36,124 nt of DNA from a virus. Position 1 is the first letter of the stretch; each line of letters starts with the position of its first letter. Both the position numbers and the translations under genes were made by a program. The stretch covers positions 1 to 36,124 of IMG/VR virus record IMGVR_UViG_3300018719_000039. One strand, written 5' to 3'. Below the pieces are notes generated by a model that saw only the letters and a program-made list of their open reading frames with translations, did not search any database and had not been told where the DNA came from. Of this stretch, positions 8,136 through 15,872 are shown in pieces.

Positions 8136-9164
8136 TTACAGTTTTGCGCCAATTCCTAATGTTCGCCTGGCACCGCTTGTACCATAGGTTACTTCTACAC
8201 TCTCACATATATAGTTACCAGAACGTTCCTGGTATTTTTTGTCTTCCAATATGACCTTGCATCCAGGCTCACAAAAAGGGACCAGGAATGCTGTTATTTT
8301 ACCTTCATAACCATCAAAGCTTAACTGTTGCATTTTAGCAGCTGCCATTTGTTGTAAGCTGGCCGCGTCGGTCACTGCATGGGTTTTTATCACCTTGGTT
8401 TCACCTGTGGTACCAGCGGCGCCTTTTGTTTTAATCACATTAGCCCTTGTGCGAGTTTTTCCATTCACTTCAACTTTAACCTTAGTGCCATCCTTCTTTT
8501 CCCCGATATAATTGACGGTTACATCCTGATTCTTTGCCTGGCGAAGCTTTAGATTACCATCTTTGATGACATTCCACCCTAAGCGGTATTTAACATCATA
8601 TAATGGCCTATTGTAAAGAAGTCCAGCATATAGCATCTTGCCTATGAAAAAAATGCGGATGGTACCGTCGCTGATTTTTTTGATCATTTCAAGGGCTTCT
8701 ATACCACTGTGCTTTTGCAATACCATTTTGTCAATGATAAAACGAGGAATGTTTTTTTCATCCAGTGTGATATCCGTTCCTGCTACCAGGTATTTCAAAA
8801 TATCAAGCAATTGAGCCTTAGCAAACGTTTTGAGGTAGGTTTTCTCTCTCAGTTGATAACTATAACCTTCACACTCTATTTCTACAGGAGATGTAAAGTT
8901 GATACGGCTGACGAAGCCGATAAATTCATTTTTCAAAGAACCATTATAGCCAAGATCAATCTTAACAGCATCCCCTTCCTGGAATTGCTTAGCAGTATCA
9001 ACGCTCTCTGTGATCACCTCACCAGCGCGTCTGATCCGGGCGCTTACAGGTAGCTTAATCACCGCTCGCTGCACGTATTCAAACATGCTCTTATTGATCT
9101 TTACCTCAATAGGCTTCACCTTTTTATAAGGGCCAATGGTGATATCGCTTCCCAGGATAAACAT
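8136..9164 (-). CDS. Baseplate hub protein (Mu gp44/P2 gpD-like)
   Basis: A 342-residue protein with the hub fold. The N-terminal region has antiparallel beta segments (SDITIGPYKKVKPIEVKINK, then VQRAVIKLPVS). A GDAVKIDLGYNGSLKNEFIG segment resembles the beta-barrel joints of gp44/gpD, followed by EIECEGYSYQLR. The C-terminal third carries repeated beta strands ending in YICESVEVTYGTSGARRTLGIG, as in gpD-family hubs. In contractile tails the trimeric hub joins the tube, spike and wedges. Its start overlaps the upstream DUF6046-like gene by one base and the spike gene follows, so synteny and architecture agree. Confidence 0.7.
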   Translation of the reverse strand: MFILGSDITIGPYKKVKPIEVKINKSMFEYVQRAVIKLPVSARIRRAGEVITESVDTAKQFQEGDAVKIDLGYNGSLKNEFIGFVSRINFTSPVEIECEGYSYQLREKTYLKTFAKAQLLDILKYLVAGTDITLDEKNIPRFIIDKMVLQKHSGIEALEMIKKISDGTIRIFFIGKMLYAGLLYNRPLYDVKYRLGWNVIKDGNLKLRQAKNQDVTVNYIGEKKDGTKVKVEVNGKTRTRANVIKTKGAAGTTGETKVIKTHAVTDAASLQQMAAAKMQQLSFDGYEGKITAFLVPFCEPGCKVILEDKKYQERSGNYICESVEVTYGTSGARRTLGIGAKL

Positions 9165-9709
9165 TAGTCGATGGTTAATTCAAATATGTGGTCACTGACT
9201 GCTTTAATTTCAAAAGCTTTTACATGCTCGACTCCAGATACTGGAGGCCAGTTGATATTCTGAATGATCACCTTTTGATCAAACTCCCCATTGAGAATAA
9301 TATCACTTAATGCACTATGCATGGAAAGGCTGGCATTTATTTTAAATAGGTTGTATAAATCAACAATATCCTGCTCTGGGAACTCTCCACCATCATCTAC
9401 CAATAAACCCTTAATGGTAAAATCATAATCATCAATTGAAATCAGTTCATGTACCTGCCCACTTCTTTCTGGCATTGGTGTATGAACAAATGTTTTCTTC
9501 CAGGTCATGCCCATCACCGCAAATGGTATAAGCTGCTTATTGATCCAGACCGGCAAAAAGAATTCACGCCCGGATAAATCTTCAGCATAATATTTTTGTC
9601 CTAGGCTACTCACCTCGCGTCTGCCTGGAGCTTGTTCAATAGAAAAGCTGGGTGGCGCTTCATAGCCAAAAGAATCCCGGAATATGTCTTTTAAATTGAA
9701 CTCGTTCAT
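9164..9709 (-). CDS. Tail protein, DUF6046-like
   Basis: A 181-residue protein. It has an N-terminal helix (NEFNLKDIFRDSFGYEAPP), then a beta-rich domain with FFLPVWINKQLIPFAVMG and an ISIDDYDFTIKGLLV segment. This pattern is one I associate with the DUF6046 family of Bacteroidota prophage tail regions. It stands between tape measure and hub, where Mu has gp43, a protein that links the tape measure end to the baseplate hub. I infer a similar tube-to-hub adaptor. No catalytic motif is seen. The family name is from memory and should be checked by profile search. Confidence 0.5.
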   Translation of the reverse strand: MNEFNLKDIFRDSFGYEAPPSFSIEQAPGRREVSSLGQKYYAEDLSGREFFLPVWINKQLIPFAVMGMTWKKTFVHTPMPERSGQVHELISIDDYDFTIKGLLVDDGGEFPEQDIVDLYNLFKINASLSMHSALSDIILNGEFDQKVIIQNINWPPVSGVEHVKAFEIKAVSDHIFELTID

Positions 9710-9718
9710 AACTTGTCT

Positions 9719-11467
9719 TTATGAGGCTACACTGTTTAAGCTGTATATAACACGTCTGATGCTTTCACGCACAATGCTTTCTATCTCTTGAGCCGTTTCT
9801 TTTGCACTCATTACATGAATCTGCAACGTCTCAATTTGCTTTCCAATATGAATAACAATGCTTCGCTGACCGCCACTGTTGATGCTGTCTGCCTTTGATT
9901 TTCCGGCAGCGCTTAAGCTTTTCATATCACTAGCAGAAAATGAAGGCATATCTGCTGTAGCGCTTGTTGGTGATACACCTGCTTTAGCCTTCGATGCCAT
10001 TTTTGCAGCAATTTGGGCTTGGCCATCTTTATAGCCTCCAGAAAAAGCAACACCTACTTTCTTACCATTTTCAACAGCATTTTTCACGGCATCCACACCA
10101 ACGATATCCTTTGCCGCTTGTTTACCTACATCCCAGGCTTTTTTCCAGGAACCTGTAAAGAAGTGGTAGAGCATCTCACCAATACCTGTAATACCTTTTA
10201 CCATTCCGCTGATTCGATCTATTACAAAATCCTTAATGAGGGTGCCAAATGATTTCAGCGCCTCCCAGGTACCAAGAACGGCACCACGAAACCAACCGAA
10301 TTTGTTCCAGGCATATATGACACCTGCCGTAAGTAGTGCAATTGCTGACACTACAAGCATTACCGGATTGGCTGCCATTACTGCGTTTAAAATGGCTGTT
10401 TTTATGCTCAATACCGAAGTAGCTACACTTCCACCCCAAATAGCTGCAGTAAGCGCTCCAACGGCCACCGCAATGGCGATTGCTGGCCCTTCTCCCGCTA
10501 GTAAGGATGTTCCAAAATCCATGACGGCAAATGCAATAGGTTTCAATGCCTGGCCAAAGCTTAGCAGCTTTTCTTTTCCTGCGTCCATAAAGGTGCTCCA
10601 CCTACCTGACATCGTTTGGCTTTGCAATTCCATCATGTTATGAAACTGTCCTCCTGGCCCGGTTGCTATCTGGAAGGCTTTCGTAACCATATCAGCACTG
10701 ATAGCGCCGTCTTCCATTTTCTTTTTAAGATCGGCCATTTTAATGCCCGTCTTTTCAGAGATGATCAATAGTGGGTTAAAGCCAGCATTGATCAATTGCA
10801 TTAAATCCTGCCCCTGCAAACGTCCCGTACTTTGTACTTGAGAAAAGGCAAGAGACAGACTCAAAAGTTTTTCTTTATTACCAGCTGCTACATCGCCGAG
10901 CATGCTAAGGTTTGGTAGTACTTTTTGATTTTCTATACCAAACTGTTTCATCGTTTGGGCAGCTTTGATCAAATCGCCGCTTTCATATGGAGTACGAGCG
11001 CCCATTGTTACAATGTCACTGAGCATCTTATCACCAGACTTCTGGCTTCCGGTCATTACCCGGAAACTAACCTGCTGCTGTTCCCGCTCCGCTGCCATGC
11101 TCAGGGCATTTGTTCCCAATGCTCCAACACCCACAGCGCCTAACATGCCTCCAGCCATTCCCATAAGTCCGCCACCTGAACGGCCTCTATTTTCCAGGCG
11201 TTCAATTTGTCTTTCCAGACGATTAGCAGCCCTGGTAGCTGTATCAAATTCTCTTTGAACAGTTGTGCTGAATCTTACCTGGTTAATAGCATTTAATCTG
11301 TTTCTAAGCTCGTCAACCGATGCTGTCATTCTTCTTCCACCGGAACCCATACGTTCAAATTGCCGCTCAATTTGAGCAGCACTGCTATTAGTTAAGCCAA
11401 CAGCCTGGCGCATACCAGGAGTGAACCTGTCAACGAGCTTTAATATGAATTCAAGATTAGTTGCCAT
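9719..11467 (-). CDS. Tape measure protein
   Basis: A 582-residue protein that should set tail length and lie inside the tail tube. Residues about 120-310 are the conserved tape-measure domain, including MTGSQKSGDKML, GARTPYESGDLIKAAQTMKQFG and QLINAGFNPLLIISEKTG. The N-terminal 100 residues are coiled-coil rich. Residues about 310-390 contain two to three hydrophobic segments (LAGEGPAIAIAVAVGALTAA and ANPVMLVVSAIALLTAG), which usually help DNA cross the inner membrane. Using the usual rule of about 0.15 nm per residue, a tail near 85-90 nm is inferred. It starts just after a hairpin with a U-run that may tune its expression relative to the chaperones. Confidence 0.85.
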   Translation of the reverse strand: MATNLEFILKLVDRFTPGMRQAVGLTNSSAAQIERQFERMGSGGRRMTASVDELRNRLNAINQVRFSTTVQREFDTATRAANRLERQIERLENRGRSGGGLMGMAGGMLGAVGVGALGTNALSMAAEREQQQVSFRVMTGSQKSGDKMLSDIVTMGARTPYESGDLIKAAQTMKQFGIENQKVLPNLSMLGDVAAGNKEKLLSLSLAFSQVQSTGRLQGQDLMQLINAGFNPLLIISEKTGIKMADLKKKMEDGAISADMVTKAFQIATGPGGQFHNMMELQSQTMSGRWSTFMDAGKEKLLSFGQALKPIAFAVMDFGTSLLAGEGPAIAIAVAVGALTAAIWGGSVATSVLSIKTAILNAVMAANPVMLVVSAIALLTAGVIYAWNKFGWFRGAVLGTWEALKSFGTLIKDFVIDRISGMVKGITGIGEMLYHFFTGSWKKAWDVGKQAAKDIVGVDAVKNAVENGKKVGVAFSGGYKDGQAQIAAKMASKAKAGVSPTSATADMPSFSASDMKSLSAAGKSKADSINSGGQRSIVIHIGKQIETLQIHVMSAKETAQEIESIVRESIRRVIYSLNSVAS

Positions 11468-11473
11468 GTTTAT

Positions 11474-11504
11474 TAAAAAGCCCTTCGCTTAATTTGGAAG
11501 GGCT
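11474..11504 (-). terminator. Hairpin with U-run just upstream of the tape measure gene
   Basis: Arms AGCCCTTC (11479-11486) and GAAGGGCT (11497-11504) are perfectly complementary. On the minus strand the stem is followed by TTTTTAAT. It overlaps the stop region of the chaperone extension and lies about 11 bases before the tape measure ATG. It could act as a partial terminator that lowers tape measure mRNA, or as a stabilising 3' end for the tail mRNA. Confidence 0.65.
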
Positions 11505-11674
11505 GTTTTAGCTTCGTTTTTTCTAATATCTGCAAGGATTGCATAGTGAACAGCCCATTCGTTGTCAGATAAAGATTCCAGTTCTTGTTTAGTCATGCCG
11601 AAATGCTTTCGAAGCTGTAGGTTTATATATAAAACCGGATTTGCTTCAAAACTTCCATCGGCACCGTCTAGCAC
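11489..11674 (-). CDS. Downstream reading frame of the tail assembly chaperone (frameshift extension)
   Basis: An open frame of 61 codons whose only early start is a GTG (11672-11674) inside the end of the preceding gene. Translated content includes LYINLQLRKHFGMTKQELES, with a helical look. It lies in the -1 frame relative to the upstream 101-residue gene and overlaps it at a GGGGG run. Phages with long tails generally place two frames fused by ribosomal frameshift directly upstream of the tape measure, with the fused product acting as a tape measure chaperone. I therefore read this as the extension (the T of a G/GT pair). Independent translation from GTG is the alternative. Confidence 0.65.
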   Translation of the reverse strand: MLDGADGSFEANPVLYINLQLRKHFGMTKQELESLSDNEWAVHYAILADIRKNEAKTALPN

Positions 11675-11973
11675 TCCCCCAGGCTGCCTTTCTTTTTATC
11701 TAGGAACTCTTCGACAAAATCAATGAGTCCGAAATAATACCGATCCACTTTGCGGATTTCCTCATCGCCACCCAACCAGATATATTCGATTACCGTTTCG
11801 TTGAACTTGGCCGGATTGGAAGAGACTTTTGAAAGAGCCACGCTGTAAACATTGCGGTCTACAGGGCGCAGAAAACAAACTTTACCATCAACTTCATACT
11901 TGAACACTTTACCATGTTCTTTCTTCCATTGCGCAATTTGTTCAGGGGTTACCATTGCTTTTGTTTTTTCCAT
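11668..11973 (-). CDS. Tail assembly chaperone, upstream frame (G-like)
   Basis: A 101-residue protein ending ...KKKGSLGEC. Seen features are a helical N-terminus (TPEQIAQWKKEHGKVFKYEV), a PVDRNVYSVALSKV segment and an acidic helical C-terminus. Tail chaperone upstream frames of contractile and siphophages are small, acidic and helical like this. It follows the tail tube gene and precedes the tape measure, the canonical position. Near its end the codons CTG GGG GAG precede the stop. Slipping one base backwards on the G run enters the downstream frame and would give a product of about 161 residues. See the frameshift entry. Confidence 0.7.
   Translation of the reverse strand: MEKTKAMVTPEQIAQWKKEHGKVFKYEVDGKVCFLRPVDRNVYSVALSKVSSNPAKFNETVIEYIWLGGDEEIRKVDRYYFGLIDFVEEFLDKKKGSLGEC
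11674..11682 (-). promoter_or_regulatory. Candidate -1 programmed frameshift site
   Basis: On the minus strand the sequence CTGGGGGAG reads CTG GGG GAG in the upstream frame, three codons before its TAG. A tRNA-Gly on GGG can re-pair with GGG one base back, which moves ribosomes into the frame of the 61-codon extension. Whether the 11479-11504 hairpin contributes is doubtful because it is about 170 bases away. Confidence 0.55.
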
Positions 11974-12014
11974 CGCTGTTTTTCTTTTATAGTAAAAAAT
12001 TGTTGACTAGTGCT

Positions 12015-12431
12015 TTATTTCAAGTCCATGTATAAAAAGGGTAGTTCCACTTCTTTGAACTTGTCACCTTGCTTCATGCCATCGGATGTTTTTGTAAACT
12101 CAACACCAATTAGTTTATCGGTTTGAATTGGACCACCCTCTTCCGGCATGTATACTACAGTGATGTTGATCAACTTTCCAGGAACAGCAACCAGGTTTTT
12201 ATAGCCAGCTGCTTTAGCAGCAAGTGTAAGCCTGTCATATTCACCTTTGAGAATGGTCAAGGTGCCAACCGGCTTTACGTTTCCACGCTGAATAGATCTA
12301 GGCTTGTTACCCTGAGCATACACATGCTCCTTTTCTTGTTCGTAGTCATAGGTAATGCCCCGCAATCCACTGAGTTCTACACCCAGCATGCTGACCCTGA
12401 TATCTGCGAATTCTAGTTCTCTGGAATTCAT
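12015..12431 (-). CDS. Tail tube protein
   Basis: A 138-residue protein with a beta-sandwich pattern typical of tail tubes. Recognisable parts are the N-terminal EFADIRVSMLGVELSGLRGI, the YAQGNKPRSIQRGNVKPVG loop (residues about 38-56), TLTILKGEYDRLTLAAKA, and the terminal VELPFLYMDL. The QxGNxxPxSIxRGN type of loop is characteristic of myovirus tube proteins with the XkdM-like fold. It follows the sheath gene with a gap of about 30 bases and precedes the chaperone pair, the normal order. Sheath plus tube implies a contractile tail. Confidence 0.75.
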   Translation of the reverse strand: MNSRELEFADIRVSMLGVELSGLRGITYDYEQEKEHVYAQGNKPRSIQRGNVKPVGTLTILKGEYDRLTLAAKAAGYKNLVAVPGKLINITVVYMPEEGGPIQTDKLIGVEFTKTSDGMKQGDKFKEVELPFLYMDLK

Positions 12432-12463
12432 ATTGAAAAAATTAAAGGTTGTTTAAATGAATT

Positions 12464-13702
12464 TTAAGCGACAAATCCCAAGAAAATATTGATGCGCTTC
12501 AAGCAGCCTTTGGGACGTAGGCTGATGAAGAGATAAACATTACCTCCGTCAAATACATTGAACTTTGGATTGTCAATCCCATTCTTAGTATAAAGGGCTG
12601 CAAACTCAAACGGATCAGGATTGACCAGGCATTCTACATCAGCAGAACTCTCGGCATTTTTGCTCAATTGGCTGCGCATCTGTTGATCAATTGCAGTCTC
12701 AATCTGAGTCTCCAGGGCTTTCTCGACCACTGGGGCTAATCTGCCACCAGCATCGACTTCAACATCCTCCTTCAGCTCATTATAATAGGTGGCATGTGCT
12801 ACACGAACAGCATTGTCAATGACGCGTCCATTACGCAGGTTATTATAATCATCGGTTTCTACCGTAGTGCTGTTGTCATCATTGAAAACAAAACCTGAAG
12901 CGATCTTATTTTTTTCAAAAGTGATGTAGCGCTTTTCATGCAGGGTGTTCAGATCAGCATCTGAAACCTTATCAGCTTCAGTGGCACCAATCCTAACCAT
13001 GTAGGTTTGATTGATATTCAAACTGCCGGACTTGATACGGCCAATGTTTTGCTGTGGCTGAATTCGGGCAGCCCTGCCAAGAGCCAGTAGAGTTGCAAAT
13101 AGAGAACCCGCTGCATTATTGCCGCCAACGTTCCCTACCACTATATGGCCATTGCGGAAAGCAGTCGTCTTATAGTCTTTGACATCAGCAGGAACACCTG
13201 TATAGGCAAATCCTTGGATGAAAAACCGGAAAGGCATTTTCTTGCCAAGCCAGGTGTTTGCAAGCGCCTGCATAGCAGCTGTAGCCGTATGCACGTCACC
13301 ATCAAAACCCTCAACTACATCAGGCACATAACCGGCAGCCGGTTGTTTGCATATAGCAACCAGACGAGCCTGGCCACCAGCTTTGTTTAAACCCAGTTCC
13401 GCTACAGCTGCTGCGGCCATTGCCGTCATTGTCGTTACCTGCGCCAGACATACAACAAAGAGTTTCGTTCCTTCAGGAGCTTCACCATAGAACGCTTCTA
13501 TGATCGCTTTCAGAACATCTGCATTGCCAGCTGCTGCAAAGGCTGCTTTAGCCTGGCCGATGCTTTTGATCTCAAAGGCTACACCATAACCAGCGGTAGG
13601 TGCGGCTGGGGTGGCCATGATCAGGACTGCTGTACCGAATTCTGAAGGTGGCTGGATATTCAACCCGCCATTTGATAAACCTATGATTACGTCTGGACGC
13701 AT
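12464..13702 (-). CDS. Tail sheath protein, DUF2586-type
   Basis: A 412-residue protein. It contains the N-terminal MRPDVIIGLSNGGLN segment, a Rossmann-like core (KLFVVCLAQVTTM, ARLVAICK), a GLNINQTYMVRIGATEAD-like region with DADLNTLHEKRYITFEKN, and a C-terminal beta handshake region (FVYLFISLRPKGCLKRI-like). This is the pattern of the DUF2586 family, the sheath type common in Bacteroidota Mu-like phages. Contraction of the sheath drives the tube through the envelope. The residue composition is Ala-rich in the centre. It is transcribed with the tube, 32 bases apart. The assignment is firm from composition and synteny. Confidence 0.75.
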   Translation of the reverse strand: MRPDVIIGLSNGGLNIQPPSEFGTAVLIMATPAAPTAGYGVAFEIKSIGQAKAAFAAAGNADVLKAIIEAFYGEAPEGTKLFVVCLAQVTTMTAMAAAAVAELGLNKAGGQARLVAICKQPAAGYVPDVVEGFDGDVHTATAAMQALANTWLGKKMPFRFFIQGFAYTGVPADVKDYKTTAFRNGHIVVGNVGGNNAAGSLFATLLALGRAARIQPQQNIGRIKSGSLNINQTYMVRIGATEADKVSDADLNTLHEKRYITFEKNKIASGFVFNDDNSTTVETDDYNNLRNGRVIDNAVRVAHATYYNELKEDVEVDAGGRLAPVVEKALETQIETAIDQQMRSQLSKNAESSADVECLVNPDPFEFAALYTKNGIDNPKFNVFDGGNVYLFISLRPKGCLKRINIFLGFVA

Positions 13703-13746
13703 GAGTATTTTTCTTTTCGATTAGTAAATGATTGTTGAAGCCTCGC

Positions 13747-14205
13747 TTATTCTGCACTTAAGGCATCCAGTTCTTCCTGGGCAGTCTCTAGTGCTTTAAC
13801 AGCAGCCTCCAATTTTTCCATCCTGGAAGCTTCGCTTTTCTGAAAAGTTTTGTTGTCTGGTTTTTCAGCCAGTTTTGCTGCTGCTTCATCATAAGCCGTT
13901 TTTGCATCTGCAACTGCCGTTTCAGCTTTAGTCACCTTTGCCTGGGCTGCGGCCAGTTGATCTTCTTTGGAAAGTGGCTCTTTTGCATCTGAAGCATCGC
14001 TATCAGATTCAGCAAGTGCTTCCTCTCTTGTAATGGATAGGATTTCAGCTTCATCACTTTGTTTTTCGCGCAGGCTGTTGCCATGATTGGTGGCATCATT
14101 CTTACCAAAAAAGGCCTGTCCATCCTTTGTAAAATGGATCTCATTTTCATTAGGATAGTTAGCAAAAAAGCTTGCGGCTAAAATCAGAAAAGAAGACTTT
14201 TTCAT
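13747..14205 (-). CDS. Conserved phage protein with N-terminal FHTxDGQAFF-type motif and coiled-coil C-terminus
   Basis: A 152-residue acidic protein. The N-terminus has a hydrophobic run (SSFLILAASFFANYP) followed by NENEIHFTKDGQAFFGKNDA and TNHGN. Small proteins with this NEIHFTxDGQAFFxxxDAxxH arrangement occur in Bacteroidota prophages, but I know no function. Residues 80-152 are a long Ala/Lys/Glu-rich coiled coil (AAAQAKVTKAETAVADAKTA). It sits between endolysin and sheath. It could be a head-tail joining or tail accessory protein, and a signal peptide is less likely because the hydrophobic run merges with the motif. Function unknown. Confidence 0.55.
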   Translation of the reverse strand: MKKSSFLILAASFFANYPNENEIHFTKDGQAFFGKNDATNHGNSLREKQSDEAEILSITREEALAESDSDASDAKEPLSKEDQLAAAQAKVTKAETAVADAKTAYDEAAAKLAEKPDNKTFQKSEASRMEKLEAAVKALETAQEELDALSAE

Positions 14206-14221
14206 ATGAGAATTTTAAATT

Positions 14222-14710
14222 TTATGGTTTGATAATTTTACCTGTCCTGTAATAGTAAGCCTCAATAGTTCGCCTCTTTCTCAACCCCTCTGACACTTTG
14301 CCATTGGCTTTATTCCATTTTAGAAACTCACCAGGGATACGCACATTCAATGGGTTAGCATTTACCAGTTTAAGTAGTGTACTATCACCCAGCCCTTCAG
14401 CTATATCATCTGCATCAATGTCGCTTCCTACGTTATAAGCGAAGCTTACCAGGGCATCGAACTGATGCTGTTGTACTTGACGTTTCAATAATGAATTCAC
14501 GTCCTTTTCAAACAGAGAAAGCACAAAGAGAAAAATGTCATCCGCTTCTTTTACTGTGATTGCGCGGTCTCTAAGCGTTACTTTCTTGCCGTTAGGATAA
14601 AACGTATTACCCCGGCCAATTGTAGGAACCCTCGCTTGACAGAGGTAAGGAACGAGCCTTAATCCTTCAAAGGCATGCATCATTTTTATCCCAGCTGCTG
14701 AAGTTCTCAT
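14222..14710 (-). CDS. Endolysin, glycoside hydrolase family 24 (T4-type lysozyme)
   Basis: A 162-residue muramidase expected to cut the glycan backbone of peptidoglycan at lysis. The GH24 catalytic arrangement E-8-(D/C)-5-T is present as E15, C24 and T30 in HAFEGLRLVPYL-C-QARVPT. Cys replaces the usual Asp, a variant that occurs in active family members. The conserved FDALVSFAYNVG motif follows at residues about 84-95, and a C-terminal GLRKRRTIEAYYY segment matches the R-x-x-E ending of the family. There is no signal peptide or N-terminal membrane anchor, so release should depend on the holin encoded two genes upstream. Low-GC structure upstream includes two GGGTAC(A/G)GAT repeats. Confidence 0.9.
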   Translation of the reverse strand: MRTSAAGIKMMHAFEGLRLVPYLCQARVPTIGRGNTFYPNGKKVTLRDRAITVKEADDIFLFVLSLFEKDVNSLLKRQVQQHQFDALVSFAYNVGSDIDADDIAEGLGDSTLLKLVNANPLNVRIPGEFLKWNKANGKVSEGLRKRRTIEAYYYRTGKIIKP

Positions 14711-14777
14711 AAGGGTACAGATTAACGTGTCGAAATTTGGGTACGGATAGGTTTTTGGATATTGGATTTTACAGGGC

Positions 14778-15248
14778 TTACTTGGAAGTATTTACCGCAG
14801 GGTTTTTGATTGATTGCACAATTGTTACAATCTCTGCCCAGGATAGCTTTCCATCAGTTAAATATTCACTCAGGGTGCTAGCGATGTCTAAGTATTTTCC
14901 GCGTCTGGCTTCTGGATCAAGGCTTTTCAAATAACTGATGGCACATTGTATAATGGCATCGTTACTATTGAGGTTTGAGCATCCTTGAGCAATTTTCAGC
15001 TTGACCAGGATACCTGGTAAAGCTTTTTTGATCTTGTCAGCAATGACATCATCCAATTCACCAGGTATCAGGTGTGTGATCACAGGCACGAAAGGGCTGT
15101 CAATAAACGATTTCAGCGCCTCTACAACAGCAATGGCAGCCGGTATTTCATTATTAACGAAGTCCTTAGCTTTTTTGAAAAGCTTTCTGAAATAAGCACC
15201 AATGGAATCAAACAGATTCGAGATAAAGGCAAATGGATTGAAGCGCAT
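14778..15248 (-). CDS. Amphipathic helical protein of the lysis region, function unknown
   Basis: A 156-residue, mostly helical protein. Residues 1-30 (PFAFISNLFDSIGAYFRKLF) are amphipathic, and residues 30-70 contain KAKDFVNNEIPAAIAVVEAL and FVPVITHLIPGELDD. The C-terminal part (YLTDGKLSWAEIVTIVQSI) recurs, as far as I remember, in proteins of Bacteroidota prophage lysis regions. It lies between holin and endolysin, so a lysis accessory (antiholin or spanin-like) role is possible, but there is no signal peptide, no lipobox and no clear membrane segment. Function unknown. Confidence 0.55.
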   Translation of the reverse strand: MRFNPFAFISNLFDSIGAYFRKLFKKAKDFVNNEIPAAIAVVEALKSFIDSPFVPVITHLIPGELDDVIADKIKKALPGILVKLKIAQGCSNLNSNDAIIQCAISYLKSLDPEARRGKYLDIASTLSEYLTDGKLSWAEIVTIVQSIKNPAVNTSK

Positions 15249-15261
15249 AACGAAATTTTAG

Positions 15262-15777
15262 TTATTTGAATATGGATAAGCGGTCTCTAAGCTTCTCCAG
15301 ATAAAATGCTTTTGGTTTTCCTTCAATTACTGCGATGTTTTCCATCACACTTAAAATGTTCTCTCCGCCAATATGTACTACCAGGTAGGTGTGTATCCAG
15401 CTGAATGTTTCAGCGGCCAGCATTTTACCGGCATGATCATAATTGACACTCATTGACTGACAGAAGAAAAAAACCGCCAGGTATGAAAAGAGCTTAAACA
15501 CAAACCTGCTGAACCGCTTTGTATTGAAATTGAAAGCACCACTCTGTACAGCCGATGCCTTGATCCCTGTAATCAACTCTGCTAGCATGATCACTACAAA
15601 ACCAACTAAGGCCATAGCCTGAAGGCCGGTAATTTGTTGTAAAAAGGTAGCAATGGCACTGATGCTGAAGAGCAGGATAGTGCATTGATATTTCAGGCTT
15701 GGTGCCAGGCTTTGAAAGAACTCGATAGAACTATTGAATTCATAGCTTTTCAATAGATCGATAAGTGGGTTTTTCAT
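15262..15777 (-). CDS. Phage holin (holin 4/toxin-secretion-lysis family)
   Basis: A 171-residue membrane protein. Hydrophobic segments lie at about residues 30-50 (QCTILLFSISAIATFLQQ), 55-70 (MALVGFVVIMLAELITG) and 90-108 (FVFKLFSYLAVFFFC). The ELITGIKAS segment followed by a basic linker and KLFSYLAV matches the holin 4_1-type family of toxin secretion/phage lysis holins. It should permeabilise the inner membrane to release the endolysin encoded downstream. The start codon is immediately preceded by an inverted repeat (15778-15804), and a second hairpin separates it from the capsid gene, so its expression may be limited. Confidence is good for a holin role. Confidence 0.8.
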   Translation of the reverse strand: MKNPLIDLLKSYEFNSSIEFFQSLAPSLKYQCTILLFSISAIATFLQQITGLQAMALVGFVVIMLAELITGIKASAVQSGAFNFNTKRFSRFVFKLFSYLAVFFFCQSMSVNYDHAGKMLAAETFSWIHTYLVVHIGGENILSVMENIAVIEGKPKAFYLEKLRDRLSIFK

Positions 15778-15804
15778 AGGCTTGTTTTCCGTCAGGGCAA
15801 GCCT
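15778..15804 (-). promoter_or_regulatory. Inverted repeat abutting the holin start codon
   Basis: Arms AGGCTTG (15778-15784) and CAAGCCT (15798-15804) flank a 13-base loop. On the minus strand the 3' arm ends exactly where the ATG begins. In the mRNA it could hinder initiation of the holin, or it could bind a protein. No U-run follows. Confidence 0.45.
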
Positions 15805-15811
15805 CCAGCCA

Positions 15812-15835
15812 GGCAGCCCGTTTTTCAGGGCTGCC
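15812..15835. promoter_or_regulatory. Strong hairpin between capsid and holin genes
   Basis: Arms GGCAGCCC (15812-15819) and GGGCTGCC (15828-15835) with loop GTTTTTCA. No U-run on either side, so it is not a classical terminator, but it may block exonuclease or partially terminate and raise capsid mRNA over lysis mRNA. A hairpin with the same GGCAGCC/GGCTGCC arms occurs at 23451-23470. Confidence 0.5.
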
Positions 15836-15872
15836 CTTCAGAGGTAGCAGCGGCGGATGAAAGAATTATATA

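Noticed and set aside
10236-10643. 135-codon plus-strand frame (and a 122-codon minus frame) in the tape measure region
   Set aside because: Both overlap the tape measure coding frame, which has the conserved domain; they are reading-frame shadows.
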